Assembly (NCBI GenBank): GCA_029721435.1
Contig: CM056583.1
Span: 93,873,575 to 93,937,574 of the forward strand
Length of the DNA: 64,000 bases
Reading direction: 5' to 3'
Source of the DNA: Gymnothorax reevesii
Lineage: Eukaryota > Chordata > Actinopteri > Anguilliformes > Muraenidae
Numbering within the stretch: position 1 is the stretch's first letter; the number at the start of each line of letters is the position of its first letter. Below, one piece after another: positions 44,397 to 55,994 of this stretch. The notes beneath the pieces were generated by a model. The model was not told the origin of the DNA. It searched no databases and saw only the letters and a program-made list of their open reading frames with translations. A program made the position numbers and the translations under genes.

Positions 44397-46423
44397 AATT
44401 ACATTACGTATTATTTGCATCTGTCACGGAAGGTGGAAGGACGTCATGTTTTCACTGGAGTTCACCGTCATGTTTTCACCGGAGTAATTCTGTGTAAATA
44501 ATTACGGGAAAAGGATATTATAATATGATGCTGATATTATGATGATTATATTATTACCATATTACGCATTATTACCTCCGTTACCGAAGGTGGAAGGAAG
44601 TTATTTTTTCGCCGGCGTTGGTTGTTGTGGGAATTTAAATTTTCATCCCTGTAAGAAATCAGAGTGAGACAAAGTAAGTAAATAGGATCCATTTTACTAT
44701 GTGCCACATAGGGTCTTCGTTACAGGCAAGGAACGAAGACAAAGGAATCTCTCCTTTGCTTTGGATATATGTAAAAGCACAAAGTCAGAATCTCTTCCCC
44801 TTGGGGTTTATATGCACAAATTTGAGCTTATGCGTCAGTAACTTTTTTCAGCAATATTGATCGTGAATCTGGATATGGGATTGGATTCCTCTAAGTGTCA
44901 CCTTTCATTAGAGCCCAACATTATGACTGTAGGTTGAAGCGTTCAAGAGTTATGCCCTTTTATCCTAGGTATGTGACCATGGTTATCCAAGGGTCCTTTT
45001 GGGGTCTCCAAATGGCCATTTTTGGAAACGCCTAGACATGGCCTTAGAAAAACATGTGTAAAATGCTCATTTTCTGTAGGATTGTAATCAAATTTGAACT
45101 GGAACTCAGTAAGACTTCATGCTGTGGTCCCATTGTGTTTTTCAGCTAAAAAGTCTCAGCTGCTCTCATCTACAGGCATCTGTTTGCAAAAAGAAATTTT
45201 GGCGAGAGTAAAAACCTTCTACTTCAGTGTTGTTGCTAAATCAAATAACACTAGCTACGTGCAAATCAATATGCAAAGGTCTCAAATCAATGTTGAAACA
45301 TTATTGGGTTCAAATGGTCATAAATGATTCTTCTGTATGAAAGTTTTGTAAATCAATGGATATGGTTTAGCTGCCACAATGGATTTTATCTTACAAATTC
45401 AGTTTGTCCTTCTGCCAAAACAAAACATTGGGAACTCCTGAGACTTAATAAGTATGTTTCTCCCTCTGTCCACAATCATCTCAATGAGGGAAAATGTCAT
45501 TGGTGATAGAAACACATTTCATTTTCTTCTAGATTTTGTGGATACCTACGAACTGATCCATGTAAGCCAACCCCATGTCTGTATTTGAAAATTATACGCC
45601 ATTTAGAATTCTTTGGGAAACCTTTCATTTCTATCTCCTTTTAAACAGTGTGATCAATTCCCATGAAATTTTGTAGGCAGCATCTTCTAATCAAGATCTA
45701 AAATTCCAGCTTAAATAATTTTGCTATGTTTTAAGGTGTGGCCGCAGTCAGCCAATTAATTTTACAGGCATGAGCTGCATTGATATAAAGAGCTGTAACT
45801 CCTTAAAGCAGAGTCCATTCTGCACCAATCTTGGGAAATACTCTCTACAGGCCATGTGGCTTCAGCCCACCAAATTTGGCATAAATCCGTCAGTAGGGGG
45901 CGCTAAAGCAAACAAATAGTTATAAATGCTAAACAAATTGGCCTATGAACTTGAAATTCTGCCTGCTTCAGAATGGTGAACTTTACCATAAACTTCTGTA
46001 TGAACAAAGTGATTGCTTGAACAAGTTGGCCGACATTTGCCAAAGAAATTTCATTAGCTCCTATACTCACCAGGCCTCAATTGAGATATTAAAGTGTTAC
46101 TCCTGAGAGCAATGCTTTATCATCATAAATATAGTAATGTTTATCTATAAGATAAGGCACTGTACAGTGTGTCTGTTCAGTGCTTCAAAATTTTTAATTG
46201 CCTAATTTTGCTTGGACCCTGTAATTACCGCTTGCTGTTATATTCTTATTTCTGTCCTTTGAGTCACAGTCTGCAACCTAGAGAGTCTTGTTAATTCCCG
46301 GCAGATATGCCATTGTAGTCATTTGATTATTTTATGATTAATGATTTTTATAATTATTTTCATAAAAAAGTTTCTTAACCTAAAGATGGTAGTCTACGTG
46401 ACTGAGTCTGACTAGCTCCTCCA

Positions 46424-47077
46424 GTGGTTGAGGTGTCCAACCGATTCCGGCCCTTGCAGAAACTCGACTTGGCCCCTGACCCTGAGAATGAGGGGACTGA
46501 TGAGCAGCAGGGCACCCTGTTGGCCTCTACCCCTCAGAAAAGAGAGTTATTGACAGTGGGGGACTCAGTACTTAGAGGAATACATAGCTTCGTCTGTTCG
46601 CGGGACAAGGTGTCTCGTACAGTGTGTTTCCTGCCTGGTGCCCAGGTAGGAGACCTCCTGGAGCGTGCGGACAAGCTTCTGGCCAGAGCGGGGAGGGATC
46701 CAGTTATCATGGTCCATGTTGGGACAAATGACATAGGTAAGGGTAGGTTTGAGGTTCTGTAAGGCAAATTTGTGGAATTAGCTGAGAAGCTTTGGAACAG
46801 ATCCTTAACGGTAGTTTTCTCCGGGATTCTACCGGTACAACGTGCAAGCAGAGGAAAGCAGAATTTTATCTTAAGGTTTAACACGTGGCTACGAACCTGG
46901 TGTAGGAAAGAGGGGTACAGGTTTATGGGGCACTGGAACATTTGCTGGGACAGGGGTGACCTGTTCAAGCCCGACGGGCTGCACCTGAACCGAAGGGGTA
47001 CCTTTGCACTGAGCCAGCGTATGTTGAGGGTAGCACAGGATTATTTAAACTCGGGACTAGGGGGACAGGGAGGTTAG
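46424..47077 (+). pseudogene. CR1 ORF1 esterase domain, one stop
   Basis: The frame carries the SGNH blocks 'VGDSVLRG', 'HVGTNDIG' and 'PDGLHLN', equivalent to the ORF1 at 12.4 kb. It is truncated at the N-terminus by the 5' truncation of the LINE copy and broken by a TAA at 46760-46762. It ends at the same stop position as the other copy. Confidence 0.85.
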
Positions 47078-47286
47078 TGATTGTTACACATAAGGCAATG
47101 CAAACTGCCCCGATGGAGGCTGAGGGCATTACATGCACTATTGATGATTTACTTTTAAAGCAACAAGCGTAGTAGCGGCCACATAGGAAATCAAGGGGGA
47201 AGAGCATTAGTAATAACCTGAAATGTTTTTACTTAAATGCAAGCATAAAAAGTAAATTTCCAGAGCTTGAGGCTGTTATAATTAGT

Positions 47287-47741
47287 GTGGGCTATGACAT
47301 AGTTGTGATGAATGAGACATGGCTAAGTGAAGAGGATGGCGATGAATATAATATAGAAGGTTATGAGCTCTTTAGGAAGGATAGATGTAATAGGCAAGGA
47401 GGGGGCATAGCAATCTATGTGAACAAAAACATAAATGTACAGGAAATTCCCGAAATTGAACATTCCTTGCCCTGTGAAGTTATCTGGGTCAGGCTCATTG
47501 GCAAACACGAGACAGGTTAAAACAAAGGAGTATGCTATCGACCACCAGCTTTGGACAGCACAGTCAACGAAATGCTTTTTAGGAGGATTACGCAAGCTTG
47601 TAGAGGTGGAGGGACTATTATTATGGGAGACTTAAATTATCCTGGTATCAATTGGGAAATGGTGAAAGGACAGGGTAGGGGGGAGGAAGAATTCCTAGAT
47701 ATTATAAATGATAATTTCTTGGTGCAGTATGTTAATAAACC
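47287..47741 (+). pseudogene. CR1 ORF2 endonuclease fragment
   Basis: 'NETWLSEED' and 'GDLNYPGINW' are APE-type endonuclease motifs shared with the copy at 13.5-14.0 kb. A TAA at 47518-47520 interrupts the frame, and the Tc1 insertion cuts it off. Confidence 0.8.
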
Positions 47742-48043
47742 TACAAAACACAAAACCAATGAAGTTGGCACGTTGTGTAAATCGTAAATAAAAACAGAAT
47801 ACAATGATTTGCGAATCCTTTTCAACTTATATTCAATTGAATACACTGCAAAGACAAGTTACTTATTCAATATACAAAAGTTCAACGCGCTTCAGCCAAG
47901 TTTCAAAAGTGAGGCAAGGTGCTCAGCAGTAAAGGACAATAAGCATAGAAAAAAGCCTTTTACCTGGGTACTTCAAAAAGACTACCCAAAAGTAAAAACA
48001 CTGGAGCACACTTTATAAATCTGCACGTTTATTGAGGGGAAAA

Positions 48044-48083
48044 GATGACTGACGTTTCGACTTGCGTCTTCCTCAGAATCATC
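48044..48083 (-). ncRNA. Hammerhead-ribozyme-like motif, left arm
   Basis: This is the inverted copy of 49589-49628. Read on the - strand it has CTGAGGA, a GAC-GCAA-GTC hairpin, GAAAC, and a seven-pair helix I. Details are given with the right-arm copy. Confidence 0.55.
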
Positions 48084-48351
48084 TGAACACAGGAAATGGA
48101 GGAATATATATACCCTCCCACACAAATAAGACTGACAGCCAAAAAAGGGAAAGTGCAATTACGCAGATTCAATCATTTAGTAGAATTGAACATAAAATAA
48201 ACAGCATAAGAATAGAAGTTGGAACCAAATGACATTTCCCCAATGGCAATGTTACAATGTACATATGTTTACAAGTTTAAAAAAAAAAAAAATTAATTTA
48301 TATGTGTATACCAAATATTGTAAACCACATGCCTAGTCAGGAGGAATAAAA

Positions 48352-48741
48352 TTAGAGGAAGCATGATAGGCTGGGTGGATCATTCACTCCTCCAGAAGAT
48401 GCTGCATTCAGGGTGAAAATCCAAAAAGCTTCCCTACGGAGTAGTTTATTAATGATATCTCCTCCCCTGGGGGATGGTATAACTTTTTCGATCCCTATAA
48501 ATTTCAGGGAGGAGACCGAGCCATGATTAGCTTCCAAATAATGACGTGCCATAGCATAGTCCTGATTTTTATTACGAATGGCAGTTTTGTGTTCGCCAAT
48601 TCGAACTTTGAGTGCCCGTTTGGTCTGACCTATATAAATTAAACCGCAAGGGCATTTCAACAAATATATCACGTGCGTAGATTGGCAGTTGATAAATTGT
48701 TTTATCTCATATTTTGTTCCAGTGAGGGGATGATAAAAAAA
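48352..48741 (-). pseudogene. Penelope-like GIY-YIG endonuclease, left arm
   Basis: On the - strand the frame carries 'VIYLLKCPCGLIYIGQTKR', the Penelope form of the GIY-YIG motif preceded by a Cys-x-Cys, then 'ALKVRIGEHK' with the conserved Arg and Glu-His. It ends at 48352. It is the mirror image of 48801-49322 with very few changes. The RT that normally precedes it is absent. Confidence 0.85.
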
Positions 48742-48861
48742 CTTTGTTTTGTTCGAATTCGAACAGTGGGCACAGTGACCGCAGCTGAAAAAACCCGTCG
48801 GTGGGCCCGGTAGCCAAGTGTTGGGTATTGTTCATGCCTCCTACAATACCCAACACTTGGC

Positions 48862-49322
48862 TACCGGGCCCACCGACGGGTTTTTTCAGCTGCGGTCACT
48901 GTGCCCACTGTTCGAATTCGAACAAAACAAAGTTTTTTTATCATCCCCTCACTGGAACAAAATATGAGATAAAACAATTTATCAACTGCCAATCTACGCA
49001 CGTGATATATTTGTTGAAATGCCCTTGCGGTTTAATTTATATAGGTCAGACCAAACGGGCACTCAAAGTTCGAATTGGCGAACACAAAACTGCCATTCGT
49101 AATAAAAATCTGGACTATGCTATGGCACGTCATTATTTGGAAGCTAATCATGGCTCGGTCTCCTCCCTGAAATTTATAGGGATCGAAAAAGTTATACCAT
49201 CCCCCAGGGGAGGAGATATCATTAATAAACTACTCCGTAGGGAAGCTTTTTGGATTTTCACCCTGAATGCAGCATCTTCTGGAGGAGTGAATGATCCACC
49301 CAGCCTATCATGCTTCCTCTAA
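48862..49322 (+). pseudogene. Penelope-like GIY-YIG endonuclease, right arm
   Basis: 'FFSCGHCAHC' is the Cys-rich linker between RT and nuclease in Penelope-like elements. 'LKCPCGLIYIGQT' follows as the nuclease core, then 'KVRIGEHKTAIRNKN', ending at TAA 49320. The open frame extends upstream to 48801, but that part crosses the palindrome centre and is not native. In the intact family this nuclease nicks the target for RT-primed insertion. Here it survives without the RT, so the copy cannot move by itself. Confidence 0.85.
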
Positions 49323-49588
49323 TTTTATTCCTCCTGACTAGGCATGTGGTTTACAATATTTGGTATACACATATAAATTAATTTTTTTTTTTAAAACTTG
49401 TAAACATATGTACATTGTAACATTGCCATTGGGGAAATGTCATTTGGTTCCAACTTCTATTCTTATGCTGTTTATTTTATGTTCAATTCTACTTAATGAT
49501 TGAATCTGCGTAATTGCACTTTCCCTTTTTTGGCTGTCAGTCTTATTTGTGTGGGAGGGTATATATATTCCTCCATTTCCTGTGTTCA

Positions 49589-49628
49589 GATGATTCTGAG
49601 GAAGACGCAAGTCGAAACGTCAGTCATC
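49589..49628 (+). ncRNA. Hammerhead-ribozyme-like motif, right arm
   Basis: Helix I strands GATGATT (49589-49595) and AGTCATC (49622-49628) can form seven pairs with one G-U. Between them lie the core CTGAGGA (fits CUGANGA), an A, a GAC-GCAA-GTC stem-loop II, and GAAAC-GTC. Cleavage would fall after C49621. Helix III is only two pairs with no loop, as in the minimal hammerheads reported from Penelope-like elements, which are thought to act as dimers. Activity is inferred. Confidence 0.55.
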
Positions 49629-49977
49629 TTTTCCCCTCAATAAACGTGCAGATTTATAAAGTGTGCTCCAGTGTTTTTACTTTTGGGTAGTCTTTTTGAA
49701 GTACCCAGGTAAAAGGCTTTTTTCTACAAGTTATTTAATGTTTGAACAGGTAAACTTTGTAATTTTTTGCAAATATTGGCTCATTTGGAATTTGATGCCT
49801 GCAACATGTTTCAAAAAAGCTGGCACAAGTGGCAAAAAAGACGAGAGAGTTGAGGAATGCTAATCAAACACTTATTTGGAACATCCCACCGGTGAACGGG
49901 CTAATTGGGAACAAGTGGGTGCCATGATTGGGTATAAAAGCAGCTTCCCTGAAATGCTCAGTCATACACAAACAAGG

Positions 49978-50994
49978 ATGGGGCGAGGGTCACCATTTCG
50001 TGAACAAATGCGTGAGCTGATTGCCGAACAGTTTAAAAACAACATTCCTCAACGAGCTATTGCAGGAAATTTAGGGATTTCATCATCTACGGTCCGTAAT
50101 ATCGTCAAAAGGTTCAGAGAATCTGGAGAAATCACTGCACGTAAGGGACAAGGCCGAAAACCAACATTGAATGCCCGTGACCTTCGATCCCTCAGGCGGT
50201 ACTGCATCAAAAACTGACATCAGTGTGTAAAGGACATCACCACATGGGCTCAGGAACGCTTCAGAAAACCACTGTCAGTAACTACAGTTTGTCGCTAAAT
50301 CTGCAAGTGCAAGTTAAAACTCTACAATGCAAAGCGAAAGCCATTTATCAACAGCACCCAGAAACGCCGCCGGCTTCGCTGGGCTCAAGCTCATCTAAGA
50401 TGGACTGATGCAAAGTGGAAAAGTGTTCTGTGGTCTGACGAGTCCACATTTCAAATTTTTTTTGGAAACTGTGGACGTCGTGTCCTCCGGACCAAAGAGG
50501 AAAAGAACCGTCCAGACTGTTACAGGTGCAAAGTTCAAAAGCCAGCAGCTGTGATGGTATGGGGGTGTATTAGTGCCCAAGGCATGGGCAACTTACACAT
50601 ATGTGAAGGCACCATTAATGCTGAAAGGTACATACAGGTTTTGGAGCAACATATGTTGCCATCCAAGCAACGTCTTTTTCATGGACGCCCCTGCTTATTT
50701 CAGCAAGACAATGCCAAGCCACATTCTGCACGTGTTACAACAGCATGGCTCCGTAGTAAAAGAGTGCGGGTACTAGACTGGCCTGCCTGTAGTACAGACC
50801 TGTCTTTCATTGAAAATGTGTGGCGCATTATGAAGCGTAAAATACGACAACGGAGACCCCGGACTGTTGAGCAACTTAAGCTGTACATCAAGCAAGAATG
50901 GGAAAGAGTTCCACCTGAAAAGCTTCATAAATTGGTCTCCTCAGTTCCCAAGCGTTTACTGAGTGTCGTTAAAAGGAAAGGCGATGTAACATAG
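49978..50994 (+). pseudogene. Tc1-type DD34E transposase, two nonsense codons
   Basis: ATG at 49978 opens 'MGRGSPFREQMRELI', the usual start of this Tc1 family. The HTH follows ('NNIPQRAIAGNLGISSSTV', 'ARKGQGRKPTLN'). Catalytic residues are Asp in SDEST (codon 154), Asp in QQDNAKPH (codon 244) and Glu in FIENVW (codon 279), with 34 residues between the last two. Length is 338 codons plus stop. TGA at 50215-50217 and TAA at 50296-50298 interrupt the DNA-binding half, while the catalytic half is open. One frame holds throughout. Confidence 0.92.
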
Positions 50995-51224
50995 TGGTAA
51001 AAAGGCCCCTGTGCCAACTTTTTTGCAATGTATTGCTGCCTTTAAATTCTAAGTTTATGATTATTTGCAAAAGAGAAATAAAATTTCTCAGTTTGAACAT
51101 TAAACATCTTGTCTTCGCAGTGTATTCAATTGAATATAAGTTGAAAAGGATTTGCAAATCATTGTATTCTGTTTTTATCTACGATTTACATAACTTGCCA
51201 ACTTCACTGGTTTTGGGTTTTGTA

Positions 51225-52125
51225 GTTTAGGGTCCACTAAAGTGATTCAGGATGATTTGGATAGAATCCAGAATTGGGCAGAAATGTGGCAAATTAAATT
51301 TAATCTAGCAAAATGTAAAGTTGTTAATTTAGGTAATAAAAACATTAGACGGGATTACTTCATGGGAGGTTTAAAACTGGAATGTGCTGCACACAAGAAA
51401 GATCTGGGAGTGATTGTGAACCAAACCCTGCTCTAGCCATTGTGCCGTAGCAGTTAAAAAAGCCAATCGGATGCTGGGATACATTGCCAAAAGTATTGAG
51501 TACAAATCTAAGGAGGTGATGCTTCTTTTGTACAACACATTCGTCAGGCCACATCTGGAGTATTGTTTACAGTTCTGGGGACCATACTTTAAGAAAGATA
51601 TAGAGGCTGTAGAGAAAGTTCAGAGAAGAGCCACTAAGCTTATTCCAGGTATAAAAGATGAAAGCAATGAGAAGAGCCTTAATCTCTTTAGTTTTAGGAG
51701 AAGGTGACTAAGGGGTGATTTGATTGAGGTCTTTAAATATGTTAAAGGGATTAACAAAGTAAATTTAGTAGGATTCCTTCAACCAAGTGTTGTCAGTAGA
51801 ACTCGGGGTCACAAATAGAAGTTGACCAAAGGTAAATTTAGCACTGATATTCGGAAATATTTCTTCACCCAAAGAGTAATTTCAATGTGGAATAGTTTGC
51901 CTGACCAGATTGTTGAGGCAGAGACTTTGGGGGTTTTCAAGAGCAGGCTGGACCTAAAGCTGGATACCATTGAGTCATTGTGTATCTGAAGGGATATTTT
52001 CACAATAGTATAAAGAAACTGGCGAATGTAGTTGGGCTGAAAGGCCTGTTCTTGCCATTCATGTTATATTATGTCATGTCATGTCATGTCATGTCATGTC
52101 ATGTCATGTTATGTTATGTTAGTTT
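51225..52125 (+). mobile_element. CR1-type LINE, right part with 3' end
   Basis: It continues the copy broken at 47741, from 'KVIQDDLDRIQNWAEMW' through the C-terminal ORF2 and 3' UTR to a long ATGTC/ATGTT repeat tail (about 52061-52125). Frameshifts lie near 51430 (lost bases relative to 15690) and in the 'KRLKIL' region near 51675. A stop at 51706 and a TAG near 51816 also break it. Confidence 0.88.
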
Positions 52126-54329
52126 CTAGAGGACTCATCATGTTGCCATTAAAAAGTTCTGAATGTGAAAACAGTACCCGTATAATTCCATTTAAGGTGC
52201 AAAGCCAACTAGTCAATACAAGGCATTTCAAAATCTGTTTCTTTGGGACATCATACGGTCATGTGATTGCCCAGTGGCAACTTCAGCCAATCTGTTAATC
52301 AGTTCCTTCATTATTCTGTGTGATCCCTTCCCCTTTTGATATAACAATAGACAGATTTGAAATGGCATGTGATGGCAAATTGGCTGTGTTCCTGGTGACA
52401 TGATGGGGGACATTTAATATGCATTTTCAGCAATGAAACACACAATTTTCTTCATGGGACTTATTTTACAAAGAGTACATTTGTTACATAGGAAATACTT
52501 AATCTGGGATGAGGTACAGGCCTCTGTTTAGTATATCATTAAAGTGCAAAAATTTTCAACTAAATGGTCCACAAAAGTTACCAGAAGTGACTGTTTAAAA
52601 TGTTCTTGTGTAAAAAAACTCCCAGAGGAGCATTCCCCCGGACGCCCTCGGCTGAGAGAGAGAGGAAGGGATAGAGAGACGGGGGAGAGAGTACAAGTGA
52701 TTCAGAGTCGGAGACTTCATGGTCCCTGTTCAAAACACAAAATCTTCCACCGTTACATAAGCATGTCTGTGCATGTTTTTGTGCATGTGTGCGTGAGAGA
52801 GAGAGAGGGGCACTAAAACACGAGCTGGAGTCACATGTTGCATGAGGTGCACCATTCCCTACCCGCTTCCCTCTGTCACATACTGCGGGTTCCCCTCGCA
52901 GTCCACCGCTGCCATTCCTGTAATGTGATGCACAGGAAATCAGGTCACAGCCAAATTCTTTCCAGGCGCTGCCCGGGTCTGCATGTGTCTGCCAGATGCA
53001 GCCTGCTCCATTATGCGCAACGCAACATGCACTGAAGGTGCAGCACATCAAGAGCCGTCCCTTCTCAAATTATTCAGAGACCGTTTTAAAATAAGGCAGC
53101 ATCAGAGAGGGAATAGGGCTCACAGCCTTCACAGTCAGGTTGGGTTTCCTACTGACCAAATATACATCTTCTTCTTAGATGCTGGTCTCATTTTGCTATA
53201 TATTAACTGGGCAGCTGGACAGGCGGTGTTTCGCGAAGCAGGACACTTGAATGAGCCGGATTAAGGCACAGCTCATGCCTTTTCAGTTAGTGTCCTCGAT
53301 CTGATCGGGCTCTCGGTCAGACTCTTCCAGCCCTCTCAGCAGCCCTGCCTGATAAATGGTCTGGATTCTCCGAGGCAAACCCAGCTTACTCTCAACTGCT
53401 GAGTGAAGGCAGTAGCAAACACACAACCAGGGTTTTTTTTCTTCAATTTTTGTCTACCAGTGGATTTCTGCTTCTTATTTCCTGCCATTTTGTTACACTG
53501 ACTACAAAAGGGATCGGCTCATGACCTCTGTTTTCCTTCACTAAGAAATAATCAAGATTCAAAAGGAGATTTGTTGCATTAAACGGCTGCCATAAAGCTC
53601 CACTGAGGAGCCCAGCAAAGGCTCTTATTACACTTTTTATTTTGGCATAGATTTAGATTGCATGGCACTGTCGGTGAGCCTCGATGTTTGGGATAAGTTT
53701 CAACACCAAAATGTATTTCACACATTAGCACTGGATGCTTGATCCCAAGGGAATGCTGGAATTCACACACACGCGCATACACACACACACACACTCACTC
53801 AAAGACTTTACCAAAGACTTTCTAACAAAATCAAGTAAAATACAGAATCCAATCAGATAAATTAGGGATCTAAAGCAAACCCATAGTAAATCAAATCAAA
53901 CAAAAAAATATGGTAAAAAAAGAATCGATGCAGTTTGAGATGAGGACAAAAGAATAGAGCGGAATAAGGTAAGAAATAAATGCGAAATCTGTGGAACTGG
54001 CAGACTGATCCCATAAGGCCTGAGGATCCACATACGTGTCTGTCGAATCCCGCTGCTTTTTTCAAACCTGTGGAACTTCAGGCCTATTTTAAACTGTAGT
54101 TGAGATCCTCAATATTTCCTGCTGAATTATGTGGAAGTGTGTATAAAATGATGCTCGCGATATAAATAATTTCTTTTTTATGAAATGCTGTGGCCATGCA
54201 AACTCGCCATCCTTGGCTTAAACATTCTACTCAAGTCTAATGAAGCTTTAGTTATACACTGCATTCTGCAATACAGAATATTTATTTGACAGAACTCTAC
54301 TGTCAAATTTTTTCTAATTTTGAACCTAC
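52126..54329. other. No gene recognised
   Basis: This is the longest stretch in which no repeat was recognised. The GA-rich part at 52640-52810 gives open frames that look like chance. A CA microsatellite lies at about 53765-53795. A 3' splice-like tract (TTTTGTCTACCAG, ending about 53460) has no open exon behind it. Confidence 0.45.
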
Positions 54330-55030
54330 TTAAAGCAATTCTTACCTTTCTGGTATGTTGCACAGCACTTAGTAAAAATTTGAACATGAACAACTCCGCC
54401 TCCCTCCAAAGTCCCGCCCTCCTCCCCCTGCCTGACCTCTGATGCTCCCTCCTCCTCTGATGCGTGTGGTGATCAAGTCAGCAGCCCGAGTGAAACGGGT
54501 CAATGGAGTCAGATTCAGAGCCACCGGTAGGAGAAAACTAACAAACAGTAATTACATAATATTAAATTCTTTATGTGGTATAAAATAAAATGTCCTCGTA
54601 ACGTTTAGTTACCTTTGCAGCCTGACGAACTACCATTAACGTTATTATCGTAATTATAGAACTTCAGCGCCCATTTGTTTCCAGTCAAGTGCGTCGTTCT
54701 TTGGCAGAATTCATACATATTTTCTTGCAAATCTGCTGTCATAACATCTGTCAGCCAGAGAGGCGCGCGACTCGCAAGCGGTGACGGCGGTAGGCAACTG
54801 GAAGGGATGCGGCGACAGATGACAGCAAGCAAGCTCAGCAAATCATGTTATTCGGACCGAATAAAATTATTGGTCAGACTTTTATGAGAAATATATGAAA
54901 ATTGAATATTGGTAAGTTTCAACACGTGGTGGATTTCTTTTACATTTTAGTGTGCCATACGCTTATTAGGAGCATTTTAAGATTACAAAAGAAAAGTGTA
55001 AAAATGCCAGAAAGGTAAGAATTGCTTTAA
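54330..55030 (+). mobile_element. TTAA-flanked MITE, intact copy
   Basis: Inverted ends TTAAAGCAATTCTTACC (54330) and GGTAAGAATTGCTTTAA (ends 55030) enclose about 700 bp without coding sequence. The ends are symmetrical through TTAA, so TTAA is probably the duplicated target, as in piggyBac. A 3-bp TTA target of Harbinger type is the alternative. The second copy is split over 919-1068 and 6842-7493. Confidence 0.75.
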
Positions 55031-55424
55031 GGGAACATTTACTTGAAAAATTACAGTTTGCGGGGTTAAACGAACACTAAGCAATTGGACCAATTAGCAC
55101 AAACTCCATTTGTAAACTCCATAGTACGTGGTTTCGTCCGTTTACATGTTACAATCGGAAAGCTGTCTATTTTTAACTGCGAGTTGAGTGACCGTGCTGC
55201 AAAAACAGGTGTACGTACTTGTCGCTGTAATGACCTTCATTCGCTGAAGAGTTCTGAAATGCCGTCACCAAGTGCCGGTGCTTAAGCCTAATTATAATCA
55301 AATTATTTTTCTGTTCTGAATGTAGCCCATTATTTTGTCGCTTTTAAATCACATGGGGGAGAGAAGCCGTGTCTTCAATTGCCACTTGATAATTCTTGAA
55401 TTGGAAAACGTGCTGATAAAGGAA

Positions 55425-55515
55425 AAAGCAGAGAACATGCAAACTCCACACAGCCAGATTTGAACCCACGATTTTCTTGCTGTGAGGCAGCAGTGCTAAC
55501 CACTGTGCCACCAAC
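55425..55515 (-). mobile_element. tRNA-derived SINE head, truncated
   Basis: The - strand reads GGTGGCACAGTGGTTAGCAC, then CTGCCTCACAGCAAGAA, the box B-like GGTTCAAATC and TGTGTGGAGTTTGCATG. It has the same head as the SINEs at 55995 and 59346. Confidence 0.8.
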
Positions 55516-55796
55516 TTTCAGGTCTAATAATGTGCCTGGTACCACCTAAAAATGCAAAGCAATGATATGCGTAAAAGGCACAGAGTAAGGCAATATATTC
55601 TCAAGGCATTTGTGTGCCACCAGTATTCCATAATGTAACTACAACCGCTGGAAAGATATTGAATCACCACACACCGAGGATGATGATTTACCTTTTTTCC
55701 TTTGAAACAAAGAAGCCAATAACACATTACAAAACAATTATTGTTAATTAGCTTGACATTCAGGCTACATTAACATTTCACTTTGAAATTGAAGGC

Positions 55797-55856
55797 AAAA
55801 CACGTAGCAAATTGCAGGAAATGGCAGAGTAGCTATTAGAATTTATCGCTTTACAA
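55797..55856 (+). repeat. 60-bp direct repeat, copy 1
   Basis: ACACGTAGCAAATTGCAGGA...AGAATTTATCGCTTTA recurs at 57492-57552 with few differences. It is part of an unclassified repeat. Confidence 0.75.
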
Positions 55857-55994
55857 TAAATCTTCAAAATGATAAACTTTATAGGAGAGCATAAAAATGT
55901 TTAATTTTGCATGTAAGAATGCTGTTGAGCTGTATTGGGGTAGGATGACAATTTTTCTTCCAAGAATGTATTTAGTATTTTTCTATTATCGTGG

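Larger units (their letters stand above)
41165..46220. repeat. Large dispersed repeat of unknown class
   Basis: It opens with GGGGTTCAAGCACAAAG and closes near TTGCTTGGACCCTG, which are loosely inverted. The text between is non-coding with recurring phrases (TTTCAATAAAATTTTGCAGG, TTTTCGCACCGTAACTCC). Related sequence occurs at 8.1-8.4 kb. Two tandem arrays (42.1-42.5, 42.7-43.2 kb) and a possible piggyBac-type insertion lie inside. I cannot name the family, and treating the whole span as one element is a guess. Confidence 0.4.
46411..47741 (+). mobile_element. CR1-type LINE, left part, split by Tc1
   Basis: It matches 12668-14014 of the complete copy: most of ORF1, then the endonuclease part of ORF2. 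The match stops at ACCTAC, where a Tc1-like element begins, and resumes at 51225 with text equivalent to about 15487. About 1.47 kb of ORF2, including most of the RT, is missing. Confidence 0.9.
47862..49725. mobile_element. Penelope-like element, head-to-head pair
   Basis: Two near-identical arms, 47946-48831 and 48843-49726, are inverted around an 11-bp spacer (48832-48842). Each arm holds the 3' part of a Penelope-like element: a zinc-binding and GIY-YIG region followed by a 3' region with a hammerhead-like motif. No RT is present. An 8-bp repeat ACAAGTTA (47854-47861 and 49726-49733) flanks the insert and is a probable target duplication. An extra 84 bp is found only on the left (47862-47945). 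Confidence 0.85.
47744..51222 (+). mobile_element. Tc1-like transposon, carrying a Penelope insert
   Basis: Terminal repeats of about 115 bp (47744-47861 and about 51107-51222) are inverted, start CAAAAC, and are bounded by TA (47742-47743, 51223-51224). The transposase gene lies at 49978-50994. Without the insert at 47862-49725 the element would be about 1.6 kb, the usual size. It sits within a CR1 copy. Confidence 0.9.

Noticed and set aside
45520..45572. Exon between CTTCTAG and GTAAGC
   Set aside because: Only 29 nt, lying within the dispersed repeat, with no coding bias.
52544..52816. Arg/Glu-rich open frame on the + strand
   Set aside because: It comes from a GA-rich low-complexity stretch, with no splice sites or family motif.
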